From Chamaecrista fasciculata (taxonomy: Eukaryota; Streptophyta; Magnoliopsida; Fabales; Fabaceae): a DNA stretch of 64,000 nt. The position numbers and the translations under genes were made by a program. The DNA lies in the NCBI GenBank assembly GCA_003254925.1, contig QANZ01021853.1:80505-144504 (forward strand), given 5' to 3'. The notes beneath the pieces are model-generated. The model saw nothing but the letters and a program-made list of their open reading frames with translations, was not told the origin of the DNA and made no database searches. Of the stretch, positions 1 through 12,020 are shown in pieces; the stretch's first letter is position 1; each line of letters begins with the position of its first letter.

Positions 1-1091
1 TTTTATGGTTGCTTGCTTTGTCATCCTGTGGTTTTAAAACTATCAAGATCACCACCTTTTTTATTTTCCCTGCATCATTCACTTGAACTGTAATAGACTG
101 AAAAATACCCTCGAAAGCATATGCTGTACTTTAGAGAGTAAATTGTAGAGTGGTTAACCATTGCTCAAAAGCAAATAAGCAATTTAGGTCTTATGAAGTA
201 CAACACCTAGGTGGCAATATATTAATTTATAGTGCTCATTCACTTCATCTTCTCATCAGAAGGTATCCAATTGCACATTGTAAGAGCTAAGCGCCTAATT
301 ATTGGCTTCTCATTAGTTGTCTGCTTCTCTCACCAACCATTATTTAGTATTAAATTTGACAAATATTCAGTCAAGAATCCACAGTTGCACAAAGTGGAAT
401 ACCCTTAAATTGCATGTGTAATATAAACAACCCCTTCCCCTCCCCCCCAGCCCCCCATTTCCCCCAAAAAAACAACGAAGTTTTTTTTCTTTCCTCTTTC
501 TCTTTTGCGAGTGAATTTGTGGGAATTAGGTTGTAGGTAATGGTGTGATGTGAATGACTGAACAGTTAACCTGTCTGACCATGTTGTAATCATGTAACTT
601 TAGGGGTTTAACATTTTTAATATCATAAACAAATTGTTCACTTTGTTTATATCTGCATATTATACAACCATTGAACCTACTCTGTATTTTTTGGGTTTCA
701 TATTTTTCTAGTTGACATGTTTTAATTAATAATCTGTAGTACCATTTTTGTTGTGTTGTGTTGACAAATAAATATAGCTGTAGTTCCAGCTATCTACTGA
801 CCAGCATATAGAAAATTAAAGGATTAGAAACTTCAAGCCATAGTCATAAGGTATCATTTATTGCAAATATCAAATACTGAGTTTCAGTATATGCTTTCAG
901 CCTATCAGTCTAAGGGCAAACACCAAATTGGACTTCAAGTCATCTGTGTGACACTTAAAGATAATAAGCCATTATTATCATATCAAATTCCTCAATGCTT
1001 TTAAGAAAACATGTGAAAGTTGATCCAATTGTTGTCCTTGTTTTGGTTGGCAAAAGTTTATTGAAAATCTCTTAATTTTCTATTTTTGCAG
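1..1091 (+). other. Intron of the PRR7 gene (5' part outside window)
   Basis: This AT-rich stretch precedes the first exon that can be recognised, which starts after a T-rich tract and a CAG acceptor ending at 1091. No open frame here resembles the receiver domain or linker of a pseudo-response regulator, so the upstream exons must lie left of the window. A short C-rich run at about 432-460 is simple sequence. Confidence 0.7.
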
Positions 1092-3884
1092 AGCTCATGG
1101 ACTAAGCAAGCTGTAGAAGTTGACAGTCCAAAGCCAATATCCCAGTGGGACCATATAGCTGAGTGCCCTGATAGCACTTGTGCTCAAGTTGTCCACTCAA
1201 ATGCTGAAGTATGTGGAAACAAGATAGTTCCTGTAGTCATAAAGGAGTGTCCAGATCAAAAGGAGCAGCTTGGTAAGACCAAAATGCGCTTGTTGCTGTA
1301 TTAAATCTCTCCTTCTCTTTCCCTCCCCTTCCGCAACTTTGATTGTGCATGATGTTTTGATGTGTCAATTGGAGCTTATCATGGTATTATCTGCAAACCC
1401 ATCTGTCTCTGTAAATGTGTTAGTGGTGATATTATGGTAAAAAATGTATATTTGGTAGAAGCGGAATGCAAAAATCTTCATTAGCTAAATTCTTCTTTCC
1501 ACAAATTAGCATCTGAATTAATTAGTTCCTTAAAAGGATTACTGAACTTAATTGTATATTAAATGTGCTAGACTGCTAGTATGTTTTCTTGGTTTGTTTA
1601 GTTCAGACTTGATAACTTTGTCATCAAAATCTAGTGCATTGAGTTTCAAATTTTAAAATTTACCTTCCTATAATTATGTCAGACTCAAGAATGCTTTGCA
1701 CATTCATAAATTATCTGAAAGATTGCACCTATACTATTTTTTATTTCTGAATTATAATTTATTTTCAGTTTCACTGAACTCATTCATTGATATGCAAATT
1801 TACAGTTAAATAGCTGAATTTGAAGCCTTCATTTATTGTCGATGTTTAATTCTGTTACCAGATCCTATTTCTTTTTGTGCTTCATGCTCTACTTAGCTCA
1901 TCCTCTTCTATCTAAATAATGACTACATTAAATTCTTACCATTCATGTATGCATTTGTCTACTTTTATGTGCATTTGCAAGCGTGTGCTATGTGTATACT
2001 TGTGTCTGAATCTTTTTTATTGTCTTCTTTTCAATTTATTTATTTTTCATTCTTTCCCTGCTGCAACATCAAAGAGCTCAAAGTTGAATCCAGTAGGGAT
2101 ATTGGCTTGATTCTCGATTATAGAAATGAGGTTTTAGCCGACACTTCAGGTGAAAAACGTAGCAATCCGCTTGATGTAGGCTCTTCTAAATTCAATGAGC
2201 AACTTAGTCGAGAACAGCTGGACCTTAATTTTGAAAATCCATCTGGCAAGTTAAGGTGCAAAGGTCCATTATCGTCTGATGCCATTAATAGCACATCTGA
2301 TTCTCGGATTCGTGGTGGGGAGTTTGAAGCCTTGAATAGAAGAACCAAACCCTCAGATACTGAAAACAAAGCTGTTAATGATAATGAAGAATTGCCATCT
2401 CTTGAGCTCAGTTTAAAGAGACTTAGAGGGGTTAAAGATGCTGGGATTACAAGTCAGGATGAGCGGAATGTTTTAAGACGTTCAGACCTTTCGGCCTTTT
2501 CAAGGTATGATGACTTTATGTAGTCGTTTTGTACTGTTCTGAATTAATCATAAGATGGATAACAGTATAATTTAAAAAGCTGTCTGCCACAGGTACAATG
2601 CAGCCTCTAATTCTAAGAAGTCTCCCGGTGGTTGTGCTGGAAGCAATTCTCCGCATAATAATAGTTTAGAAGTTACAAAGAAAGATTCATCACGTGACAT
2701 TCAATCTCACTCTAGTGGCAATCCTCCTAACCAGAACTCAAATGGCGCAAGCAATAACAATGATATGGGCTCCACCACTGATAATGCTTTCACTAAATCA
2801 GCTGTTATAAGCAGGCCAACGGTGGCGTCACCAACCAAATGTTTGTATCAATCATCTGCTTTTCAGCCTGTAAAGAACAACCTTATATGTGCCTCTCAAC
2901 CAGTTGCAGTGCATAATGCTGAGGATATGACAGCTTCAACTGTGCTAGCACCCCCTAGAGGAGGCACAAATAAGGACTCTCCAAATCAGGACTTCCACAG
3001 CCTTTACAAAAACCATAGCTGCATTGGTAACGACATGCAGTGCCAGCTACCACCTGATCATCACGATGATGCATCGTCGAAGAAAATGGCTACTGCAGCT
3101 CCACATTGTGGTTCATCAAATATGGTTGAAATGCTGGTTGAAGGTAATGTTGGAAATTATAGTATCAACAGAAGTGTCTCGGGAAGCAACAATGGAAGCA
3201 ATGGACAAAATGGGAGCAGCACTGCAGTTAATGCTGGAGGAATAAACAAAGAAAGTAACAATGGAATTGCTGGGAATAGCGGAAGTGGTGATGCCAGTGC
3301 AAGTGGGAGTGGAAGTGGAAGTGCTAACAAAAAGACTTCTCAAAGAGAAGCAGCCTTAACTAAATTTCGCCAGAAGAGAAAGGAGAGGTGCTTCCGGAAA
3401 AAGGTAACTGACGTGGAGTTTCTTTCCTTTTCTTTGGCCTGCACAATATTGTACCTGCATTTTTTACTAAAAAACCGGTGAATTAAGTAAAAGCACATCT
3501 ATTTCACCATTGGAGGTTTTTACTGTGACTCTTTTAAGTGCCGGTAAAGCCTTGTAGGAACAAGGGTAATGTGTACGGGACTTTAAAAGGGATTCCATTA
3601 GGAAATATGTCATTTTTCTATAAATTAGTCATTTTCTCAACTTGGCTGCACTGCGTGATTTGAAACCCAGTGAAATAACAATCATTTATTCTTCCTACTA
3701 GAAATAGATTTATCATGCCAACCTTCTTTGGTTGCTGAAAGTTTAATTGACATGGTTTGTGTTTTAGGTTCGATACCAAAGCAGAAAGAAATTAGCAGAA
3801 CAACGACCTCGTTTTCGTGGACAATTTGTTCGTCAAGCCTCAAACGAAAATACAAGCGAGGCAACAGAAGCAACGGACAGCTGA
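1092..3884 (+). CDS. PRR7: Pseudo-response regulator PRR7, 3' part with CCT domain
   Basis: Transcriptional repressor of the circadian clock that acts in the nucleus on morning genes such as CCA1/LHY (family knowledge). Four exons are visible: 1092-1272, 2075-2504, 2593-3403 and 3768-3884, giving 512 in-frame codons and a TGA stop; phases agree at every junction. The N-terminal receiver domain is left of the window. The middle part has the conserved PRR7 blocks ELPSLELSLKRLRG and RRSDLSAFSRYN. It is followed by a Ser/Gly/Asn-rich low-complexity tract and then the CCT domain, which starts REAALTKFRQKRKERCF at 3344 and continues across the last intron as KKVRYQSRKKLAEQ. The CCT wording is that of PRR7 rather than PRR9 or TOC1. 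PRR3/PRR37-type naming is the main alternative. It is the outermost member of the block conserved with Arabidopsis chromosome 5. Confidence 0.93.
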
Positions 3885-4286
3885 TTCCGAGCATTTGTGG
3901 GAATGGCTTAATGATGAACATGGATCCTTCATGTAGAATATGAGAATTGTTGGTGTTTGTTCCTGTATTGTGTCTATGTAAAATGGACTCTAGCTGTTCC
4001 AGCTTGTTCATTCGGTACTTTCAAATCAATTTTATAGACATTGTTGGTGATGCTGTTTGGATGCTTGGAAAAACTCACTTAGAGACTCGATATTTGCTAA
4101 CTCTATTTGCTGTTGTGCTGTAACAATGAAATTCCTATCCCCATTCATCTAACTGTTTACTTATTTACTTTTCCTCTCTGCCAAATGAATGAATTGAAAG
4201 ATCTCTTAGGAAAAGTTAGACTTCCGGACAAATTTTGGAAAATATTGTGATGTGATTTTCAATGATTAATTATGGAGGACTTTTGG

Positions 4287-4606
4287 CTATAAAGTATGGA
4301 TACAGATACGAGACACAATACAAATATAGACATGCACATATCAATGTCAAATTTTTAGAATGACATAAACTATATAACATATATTTATATATATATATAT
4401 AAACAATTAAAAATCTATTAATTTTGATAAAACTTTAAAATTTATAATATGTATTCAAGATATATGTTATTTTATCATGTTAAAGTTAAAAAATAAAATT
4501 TATATTTTAAAATTTATAAATATGTATTGTATAAGTATTGTACGAAAGTCAGATATGAATATACTTGTCTAACCTTGTGACACATCTTAGTGTTTATGCT
4601 TCATAG
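4287..4606. mobile_element. hAT-like MITE, diverged copy
   Basis: A 320-bp non-coding element with imperfect terminal inverted repeats: it begins CTATAAAGTATGGATAC and ends TTATGCTTCATAG. It is flanked on both sides by the 8-bp direct repeat ACTTTTGG, as expected of the hAT superfamily. The ends and the AT-rich interior match the better preserved copy at 6272-6599. It has no transposase, so it would depend on an autonomous partner. Confidence 0.75.
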
Positions 4607-4968
4607 ACTTTTGGTCTTTAATGCATATAAAATTAGAGATTTTACTAAAACAGGTGGTGTGCCAAATTTTGGATTGTAATGGACTATAGTAGAAATCTCA
4701 TTCTTTCAATATATAGTGAAGTATGTGTCTTATAGCGAAATTTGAAATTTACAATAAAACAGCTGGATATTTTGTTCTAGAAATGAAATCAAAGAAATAT
4801 TGTATCATGTGTATAAGAAATTAGTAGTTTAAGATGGGATAGGTTAAGTAAAAATAAAAATCGCCCCAACGTTGAGTGTCAATCTTGTACTACAAGTCTT
4901 TTGCATAGCCTGAGATAATCTGTAGGATTGCTTAAGGAATAGATTTTATTATATATATATTGTTGGAT

Positions 4969-6138
4969 GAGAACGTGGATTTTTTTATTTACATAATACA
5001 ATTAGATATATTATTATGTATCTCAATACTCAACAAAATTTCTTATTTCCCCAAATGGGATATGCATCGAACTAACACGATTTTAACATTTTAATTTTTT
5101 TTTGTAAAATCGTGCCCCGACACTTGCTTAATTGACCTAATGAGATAACCACCAGACTAACAAGCTTGATTTGTGTAATATTTGTGACTAAATAACTCTA
5201 TTTACTCTTATTTCTAAGTGTTCAGTATTTGTCATGTGTATTTTATTTACTTAAAATTTTGTAGTTGTGATTAAAGAACAAATGACGAATATATACATAT
5301 AACTTTTGCAAAATTTGTTATAGTTAAAATTACAAAATAACTCCAAAAGGCTACCAAAGTGTTAACGGGGAATACCACAGGGTACCAAAGTGTCACTTTT
5401 TAAACCATATGGTACCAAAGTGAAATATGACCAAACCAGATGGTACAAAGTGTAATTTACCCTTAATTCTCCGTTAACACTTTGGTACCTTTTGGAGTTA
5501 TTTTGTAATTTTAACTATAACAAATTTTGCAAAAATTATATGTATATATTCGTCACTTGTTCTTTAATCACAACTACAAAATTTTAAGTAAATAGAATAC
5601 ACATAACAAATAATGAACACTTAACAATAATAGTAAATAGAGTTATTTAGTCCCAAATAATACACCAACCAAGCTTGTTAGTCTAGTGGTTATCTCATTA
5701 GGTCAATTAAACAAGTGTCAGGGTTTGAATAAAATTAATTAATTTAAACAATTATAAAATACTATTATTAAATTTAATAAAATTTTATTAAATTTTATAA
5801 AATACAATTATATTATATATATATATATAGGGGGAGGCCCAACGGCCTCCCTTAATTTCCTTGAAATCGTGCCCTTTTGGCACAATTTCACATTTGTCAC
5901 CGGTGAAATAATGTCAGCCCCTGAAATCGTGTTTCAGGGGCACGATTTCAGCACTGACGTGATCATGATAGTATTAAAATTGTGTTTATAGGGCACGATT
6001 TTACAAAAAAAAAAATAAAATATTAAAATTGTGTTAGTCCGATGTTTATCTCATCTGGGGAAATAAGAAATTTTGTTAAATATTGAGATACATAATATAT
6101 CTAGTGTATTATGTAGATAAAAAAACCGAGAACGTGAG
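4969..6138. mobile_element. Composite foldback (inverted-repeat) element
   Basis: Sequence at about 4969-5350 reappears in reverse complement at about 5475-5720 and, after an interruption of roughly 270 bp, at about 5985-6138. Matching landmarks are the 'aaaatcgtgccc' / 'gggcacgatttt' pair, 'tagttgtgattaaagaac' and its complement, and 'catttcttatttcccc'-like outer segments. The centre (5340-5490) carries the GGTACC/AAAGTG motif also found at 26691 and 57847. The interruption at about 5720-5985 has small inverted repeats of its own. No coding capacity is seen. Confidence 0.75.
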
Positions 6139-6271
6139 GCATTAATTGACATACTATTTCTTATGCCTATGCTCCCAATTGTCATCCTCAAAGCTCAATT
6201 ATCTAATTCCTAAAGTTGGCTACATATGCTATTACAGAAGAGACAGAAAAGCAAGAGAATAGAAGTAGTAG

Positions 6272-6599
6272 CTATGAAGCATGGATACTGACATGGACAC
6301 GGACACTGCGACACGCCAAACTCTCAAAATTACATGACACGACACGGCATATATTTATATATATAAATAATTAAATATTCATAATTTTTAATGAAAAATT
6401 TAAAAATTATAATTTTTATTCATAATATATGTCATATCTATTATTATTTTCTCTTGTATGTCATGTTAAAGTTACAAAAATCTGATTTATATTCTAAAAT
6501 TTATGAATATGTGTCGTGTCGGTGTCGTACGGGTGTCGGACACTGACACGTGTCTGACACGGCGACACGCCATCAAAATAAAGTGTCCATGCTTCATAG
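6272..6599. mobile_element. hAT-like MITE, well preserved copy
   Basis: A 328-bp element with perfect 14-bp terminal inverted repeats (CTATGAAGCATGGA and its complement), extended by imperfect GGACACGGACACTG-type subterminal repeats. The flanks AGTAGTAG on both sides look like an 8-bp target duplication, although the right flank merges into a simple repeat. It is in the same family as 4287-4606. Confidence 0.8.
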
Positions 6600-6609
6600 A
6601 GTAGTAGTA

Positions 6610-6672
<63 letters not shown>
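6600..6672. repeat. TAA/TAG trinucleotide microsatellite
   Basis: Uninterrupted trinucleotide repeat, GTA/TAG at the left edge passing into about 20 TAA units. It abuts the right end of the hAT-like MITE. Confidence 0.95.
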
Positions 6673-8506
6673 TGTTCCACAGGGTAAGAGAAGATAGCAA
6701 ACAAAATCTAAAGATAGGATTGAACCTTTAACTTGATGGAGTCACATGCAAATGACGAAATTAATAATGCACCACAAAAGGCAAACGGGGTCGTCATAAC
6801 TCATAATCCATTGTATACTAAAAATTTTCAAGTGCTAGACTGTCAGATGCTAATGTAACTTGTATTCTTGGTGCACATTGATTCTCTTTACACTTTTTTT
6901 TTTCTTTTTTGTGGGAGGCTACGAACATTGGCTATATATTCCTCCTGACAAGCCACATGCTGAGCATTTTGAATTCAAACACAATAAATTAACTAATTTC
7001 TTATTTTCATAACAGGAATAAAATCTTCGATGTCTATAATGGCCTCCCACATTCTCAAATCTCAACGCTTGGTGTGCACTTGTCATTTGGACATTTGCCA
7101 TTGTCCATACAAGTCAATCAACAATTCAACGTCATCCACTATAAAATAAAATGACGTTTGTATATATAAAAAGTTATTTGTTTAAATTGACTTGAATAAT
7201 GTATATTTGTAATGGTAATTGGAATCATGTCAATAAAATTTTAAAGTATACTAATAATACAATAAATATTTTTAGAATTATGGATGGTCAATTAAAAGTT
7301 TATAGATTACATTGACAACATTAAAATTTCAATAAAATTATAGAGATTGAAATCAATATATAGTTTTAACGTACACTTCACTCCCAATAATGCTTCACTA
7401 TAAATTTTTTTTTAAAAAAAAAGCATAACAAAAGGAAAAAGGAAACTCCTATTCTTTCTTGCTGCTTAGTGTTTAATTTCCATTCACGAACCTCCATTTT
7501 GATGGAATCAAGAAAGAAAAACAAAAACTGTAAAAAGATATAATAAAGATGAATTGGTTAGTGCAGGGGAGACACATGACACAACAACCAGTCATAGCTA
7601 GCTCACAAACCATGCATATAAGAAGATATAGTTTGGTGATGAATGGTTTATTAATAATTAAGAAAAAAACAGATCAGGCCAAAAAAAAAAATAATTAAGA
7701 AAAAAAGAAAAGAAATGTTCGTCTCTTATCCACTTCCATCCCCATTATATTTCTCAACTAACATTCCCAGTCTTCAACTAACCCCTCAAACCCTAATGTC
7801 AAATGTGGACATATTATTAATAATAATTTTTTTGAGCCAATATTAATTATAATCACTTGTTCACTCATTCTCATTTTTCAACAAATTAAAGGTGCGCTGA
7901 TTTGAACATTATATATATGATCCGAGTTGGTTCATTAGTTAAAAGAAAATTGGAAGAGAGCAAATCATTGCAGTTGCAAAAGTGGTGGGTTACATTTATT
8001 TATTAAGGAAATCATTACTGAGATGGCACTCAAACTCTTTTTTAATTTATGGTTTTGGTAAGAAAAATAAAAAAACACATGGCCGGGGAACTTTGAATTT
8101 TCATGGGCTCATTGATGTGGTGGCTCAGCATGCCACATACACAATCAAGTTGCAACTAAATATCTGCAATGTACATTAATTAATGTACGTGGAGTTCACA
8201 CCACACAGCTCTTGAAGAAAAATGGACACACTTTTGGAATTTAAGGGGAAAGAAAGGGTGTGAATGTGATTAATAAGATCTTTCCCCGCTGCAGGACCTA
8301 CATTACACCGTACGTTAGCAAAAATAAAGGTTTCTTTCTAGCAACGTAGTATAAAGCTTGGATTTTACTATTATTAATATATATGTACATATAATGCACA
8401 TCTAGTCCTATTAAGCTTATATTTATCTTGATTGTATCTGATAGTAAACATTTCAAACTATGGAATAAAGTATATGATAATTGAACATGTTCAGTATAGC
8501 ATCAAG

Positions 8507-8578
8507 GCCGTCCTAGCTCAGTGGTAGAGCGCGTGGCTTTTAACCACGTGGTCGTGGGTTCGATCCCCACGGACGGCG
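8507..8578 (+). tRNA. tRNA-Lys (anticodon UUU)
   Basis: A full cloverleaf can be drawn. The acceptor stem GCCGTCC pairs with GGACGGC and is followed by discriminator G. The D arm is GCTCAGTGGTAGAGC. The anticodon stem CGTGG/CCACG encloses the loop CTTTTAA, which puts TTT at the anticodon. The T arm is GTGGG-TTCGATC-CCCAC. There is no intron, and CCA is not encoded, as expected for a eukaryotic tRNA gene. The internal A box (TAGCTCAGTGG) and B box (GGTTCGATCC) for RNA polymerase III are intact. A T5 run at about 8587-8591 can serve as terminator. It lies alone between PRR7 and the WRKY gene. Confidence 0.97.
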
Positions 8579-8836
8579 TTTCCTTCTTTTTCTTTTTCTT
8601 TTTCTTTTTCTGTTCATGTGAATGGGAACCAAATCTCATCATTATTAATTATTATTGATTAGTATTTAACATAATATTACAATTCAAATTTCAAGTGTAC
8701 ATTACATGATGAAATGATATCAGGGCGTTTCCTTCTTTTTCTTTCTGTTCACGTGAATGGGAACCAACTCTCATCATTATTAATTATTATTGATTAGTAT
8801 TTAACATAATATTACATGATGAAATGATATCAGAGC
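8575..8836. repeat. Local tandem duplication starting at the tRNA 3' end
   Basis: The segment from about 8575 (last bases of the tRNA, GGCGTTTCC...) to about 8722 is repeated at about 8723-8836. Both copies share the CTTCTTTTTCTTT tract, 'gtgaatgggaacca', a long AT-rich block and 'gatgaaatgatatcag'. The second copy has a shorter pyrimidine tract and lacks about 20 bp near the end. Confidence 0.8.
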
Positions 8837-10139
8837 TGACTGTTCGTTGGGACTTCCCTCCTATCTACTATATATATATGTTCTAAGTTCTAACCCCCAA
8901 CATTAACCCCTTTTTACTTCTTTTATTTAATTTCATGCAAATTTCTAATTCTTCTCGCTCCAATTTTTCCCCACAAAATTTTCATTCATTCAAAACAAGT
9001 TCTTCTTTTCTTATTAAGATATTTTACAAGATCGAAGTAAACAAGTTAGAAAGTTCATGGAAATAGAAAGCCATAATTTTTAAGTACACAAGTTTTTAAT
9101 ACTAAAATATTGCTTGCATTATATAATAATTTAAGAATAGTTTTTTTTTTCTAAAAAAAATATACCAATATTTTATAAACTTCAAATAGAGTGGCATTTA
9201 CTCTCAGAACTTTCGAAAGCCAAAATTTCCTTCCTCCTTCCCCTGCCTTGGTGTTCTCTCTGAGGTCACCAGTGAATCTGAAAAGGAGCAAGCTTGGTAA
9301 AACTCATGGCATTTTGAGTTGCGTAAGGTGTTTGTTTAATTGATTCTCCTTCCCAAGTCAGATTAATTGTATGATCATAATTCATGATCCATACTTCAAA
9401 TTAGAGCTGATATACAGTCTTGTTATTTCTGTATGTTAGCATATATATATATATATACACATACTATTTATTATAATTCTCAGGGCTTTGCAATGCAGCC
9501 ATTCATGCAGGAGGTCAAATTAAACTCAAGTTTATGTGTCTAATTGGATTTCTGTTAGAATGTTGCTTATTAGCTGTCTGTCTGCTTAGCTCTCATTTAA
9601 TTGTCTGTCTTGTTTGTGTTATGTTTTCTTTCTGACTGAACAATACCACTTCACTTCGCAGAAAACAATTCAAGAATTAAAAACACAAACAATTCAAGAA
9701 TTAAAAACACAAACTATATATAATATATAATATAGAAATTCATAATCCTTACTTAATTCAGGCCAATATAATGGTAGCATAAGAATACATATGTTAGCAT
9801 TTTGCATTTTTTTATGCGTTGCCTATTCTTGACAATTTTGTTAATATTTTCTTACAACAGTTAGAACTTAAAAGGACTGTTCACCCATAGCTATACGTTA
9901 ATTAAGTTGTAGGTGTGAAGATTATATATGCATGTAACCTTAATTTTTCGGTATAATTAATAAATGCTAAATCCTTGTACTGATTGAAGAAGAAGTCTTC
10001 ATTTCCTTCTTTTTTTGTTTTCTATACCACACCTTAATGATCTCAATTGTGTAAAGTAGGAAACTTTGGTTGTCATGTCATTATTACGTGGTCATACAAT
10101 ATCATCAAATATAATTACCATATACTACTTTCTCCTTCA
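8837..10139. other. Intergenic stretch, no gene seen
   Basis: AT-rich sequence with a short TA microsatellite near 9440-9457 and an 18-bp tandem repeat ('aacaattcaagaattaaa') near 9664-9705. No exon of the neighbouring WRKY gene was recognised left of about 10140. The missing N-terminal part of that gene should lie here if it exists at all. Confidence 0.5.
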
Positions 10140-11749
10140 ATGACTCTTCTTAATTCCTCATCTCAAATCACAGTTTCTGCCATTATACCTAAATCTGTGA
10201 GCTCCAGCTTCAACCCATCTCTCAATTACCATATACAATCTCTGTTTTCAAGGGAACAAGTTTCTACATCTTCTATTCTATATACGTTATCTGATCCCAG
10301 TTTTTTTTTTGGTGAAATTTCAGGCTGCAAAAGCTGACAAGGTTTACAAGCCTATGGCTAGACTTGTATCCAAGACCACTGTCTCTCTCTTGGCAAATAT
10401 GGTCAGTTTCAAAAATACGAGTGTATTTCAGAAAATAGAATAAAATAAAAACACTAATATACGATCTCTATCATAGCTCTATGCCTCTATATCCCTTATC
10501 ATGAGATGAGATTGTTTCAAGAACTGAGGGATTTTGACTTTGTTTCTGCTGGAGAAGGGAAATTGGAGCACAAGTGATGATCAACATGATGCAGTGCAAG
10601 AAAAGTTGAGAATCAATTTGATGTCAAACAGTAAAAGTAATACCCCACAGAAGATAGAGGAGAAGGAGGTAAAGGGCTTAACAAGCACATGCACAAGTAA
10701 TAATGGTGATGGGTACAACTGGAGGAAATATGGGCAGAAGCAGATTAAAGGAAGTGAGTACCCCAGGAGTTATTACAAATGCACACATCCAAATTGTAAA
10801 GTGAAGAAGAAGGTGGAAAGATCATATGATGGGCAGATAGCAGAAATAGTATATAAAGGGGAACACAACCATTCAAGGCCTAAGACAAACCCATCAGGAG
10901 GAGGGACACAAGATAGTAACACCAATTTATGGAGTAATCAGAATGGTGAGAGGAACGAAGGTAAATTTAAAGCTCCAATGGTTGATGTTGGAGGAGAAGC
11001 ACGTCCTGAGAATCCCTCTGGTGTAAGTGGGGAGTGTGAGGAAGCAAGAAGCAAGGGCTTTGAGGCTGAAGAAGACCAGTCTAGAAGGAAGAAAAGGTAA
11101 TCTTTTGTTTAATTTTGGTTAGAATATATGCACTTCACACTCAGCGCACAAAACACTTATAAGTTTCTCTAACTTTATTGACTAAAGTTAAGTGGAACAT
11201 TGTGTAATGTCATGACTTTTTCAGGAAACTTGAGAATCAATCCAATGAAGCACTAGTTACAGAGGAAGGTATAGAGCCTTGTAATGTGGAGAAAAATTGA
11301 GGACATTGTGAAACAGTGGGAGATGGCTTTCGATGGAGAAAATATGGGCAGAAGGTGGTGAAGGGCAACCCATATCCCAGGTTCATTCATGCTTCAGTCT
11401 TGTACTCACATAATACCTATCTATATATATAAGTTTCTAATTCTCAGCATATATATATAGCCTTGTTGTTAAAGTAACTGACACAGCATCCTTTTTTTGG
11501 TGTTGCAGAAGTTACTACAGATGTACTAATATGAAGTGTAAAGTGAGAAAACACGTGGAAAGAGTAATAGATGACCCAAGTGCATTTGTGACGTATGAGG
11601 GAAGGCACAACCATGAGATGCCACTCAAGAACTCTGTAAAAGATTCACAGAGACAAGCCATGATGAATAGTCCTCAACAGTGTAACTCAATCATTCATTT
11701 TCAAGTTTGTCCAGAAACATTCAACAAAGATCAAATTTTGCATTGTTGA
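10140..11749 (+). pseudogene. WRKY44/TTG2-like group I WRKY gene with premature stop
   Basis: Group I WRKY factors bind W-box DNA; WRKY44/TTG2 controls trichome and seed-coat traits in Arabidopsis. Recognisable exons: 10324-10401 (VYKPMARLVSKTTVSLLANM, a WRKY44 hallmark), 10558-11096 (first domain WRKYGQK, zinc finger C-X4-C-X22-H-X-H), 11225-11380 (second WRKYGQK) and 11509-11749 (second zinc finger, stop TGA). Phases fit throughout, but codon 11298-11300 in the third of these exons is TGA, about 14 codons before the second WRKYGQK. The protein would therefore end with a single WRKY domain. The upstream block 10140-10260 resembles a worn WRKY44 N-terminus (ITVSAIIPKSV) but lacks a clear start and the expected upstream motif. 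The last exon also lacks one residue before TYEGRHNH. It is either a decaying paralogue or a truncated one-domain gene; a sequencing error at the TGA is possible. Confidence 0.7.
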
Positions 11750-11840
11750 AACAATTGATGCTTTATTTTCCTTCTCATTTCAACATTTTTGTAAATTCAT
11801 TCATCACCTACCCTTTTTAATACGGGCTTTGTGTTATATA

Positions 11841-12020
11841 TCTTATATTATATGCCTCCACTCTTTTCTGGTCGTCCATGTTTTAAAACTATAGTACAAA
11901 ATTAATAAGAGGAAAATTATTATTTGATCCATTTTTTTTTACTGAGTTAATAATTTAGTCTCTCATTTATTTTACATACATATTTACACGTACATATTAA
12001 GGGGCACGCAAAGCCTTTAG
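11841..12020 (+). mobile_element. Helitron-like short repeat, copy 1
   Basis: It starts TCTTATATTATATG.CTCCAC and ends GGGGCACGCAAAGCCTTTAG, where the GGC..GCC part can form a small hairpin. The same start and end blocks recur at 46898-47075, 26513-26668 (right end lost) and, inverted, at 32193-32520. A TC start and CTAG-type end next to a hairpin suggest a non-autonomous Helitron, but this class assignment is only an inference. Confidence 0.5.

Larger units (their letters stand above)
3885..8506. other. Intergenic, transposon-rich spacer
   Basis: After the PRR7 3' UTR this spacer holds two hAT-like MITEs, a large foldback element and a TAA microsatellite, all listed separately. Between about 6680 and 8506 only AT-rich sequence is seen, with no coding exon or clear repeat. 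The open frames here are short and lack domain similarity. Confidence 0.6.

Noticed and set aside
6494-6700. Minus-strand frame with a long leucine run
   Set aside because: It is a translation of the TAA/TTA microsatellite and MITE end, not a gene.
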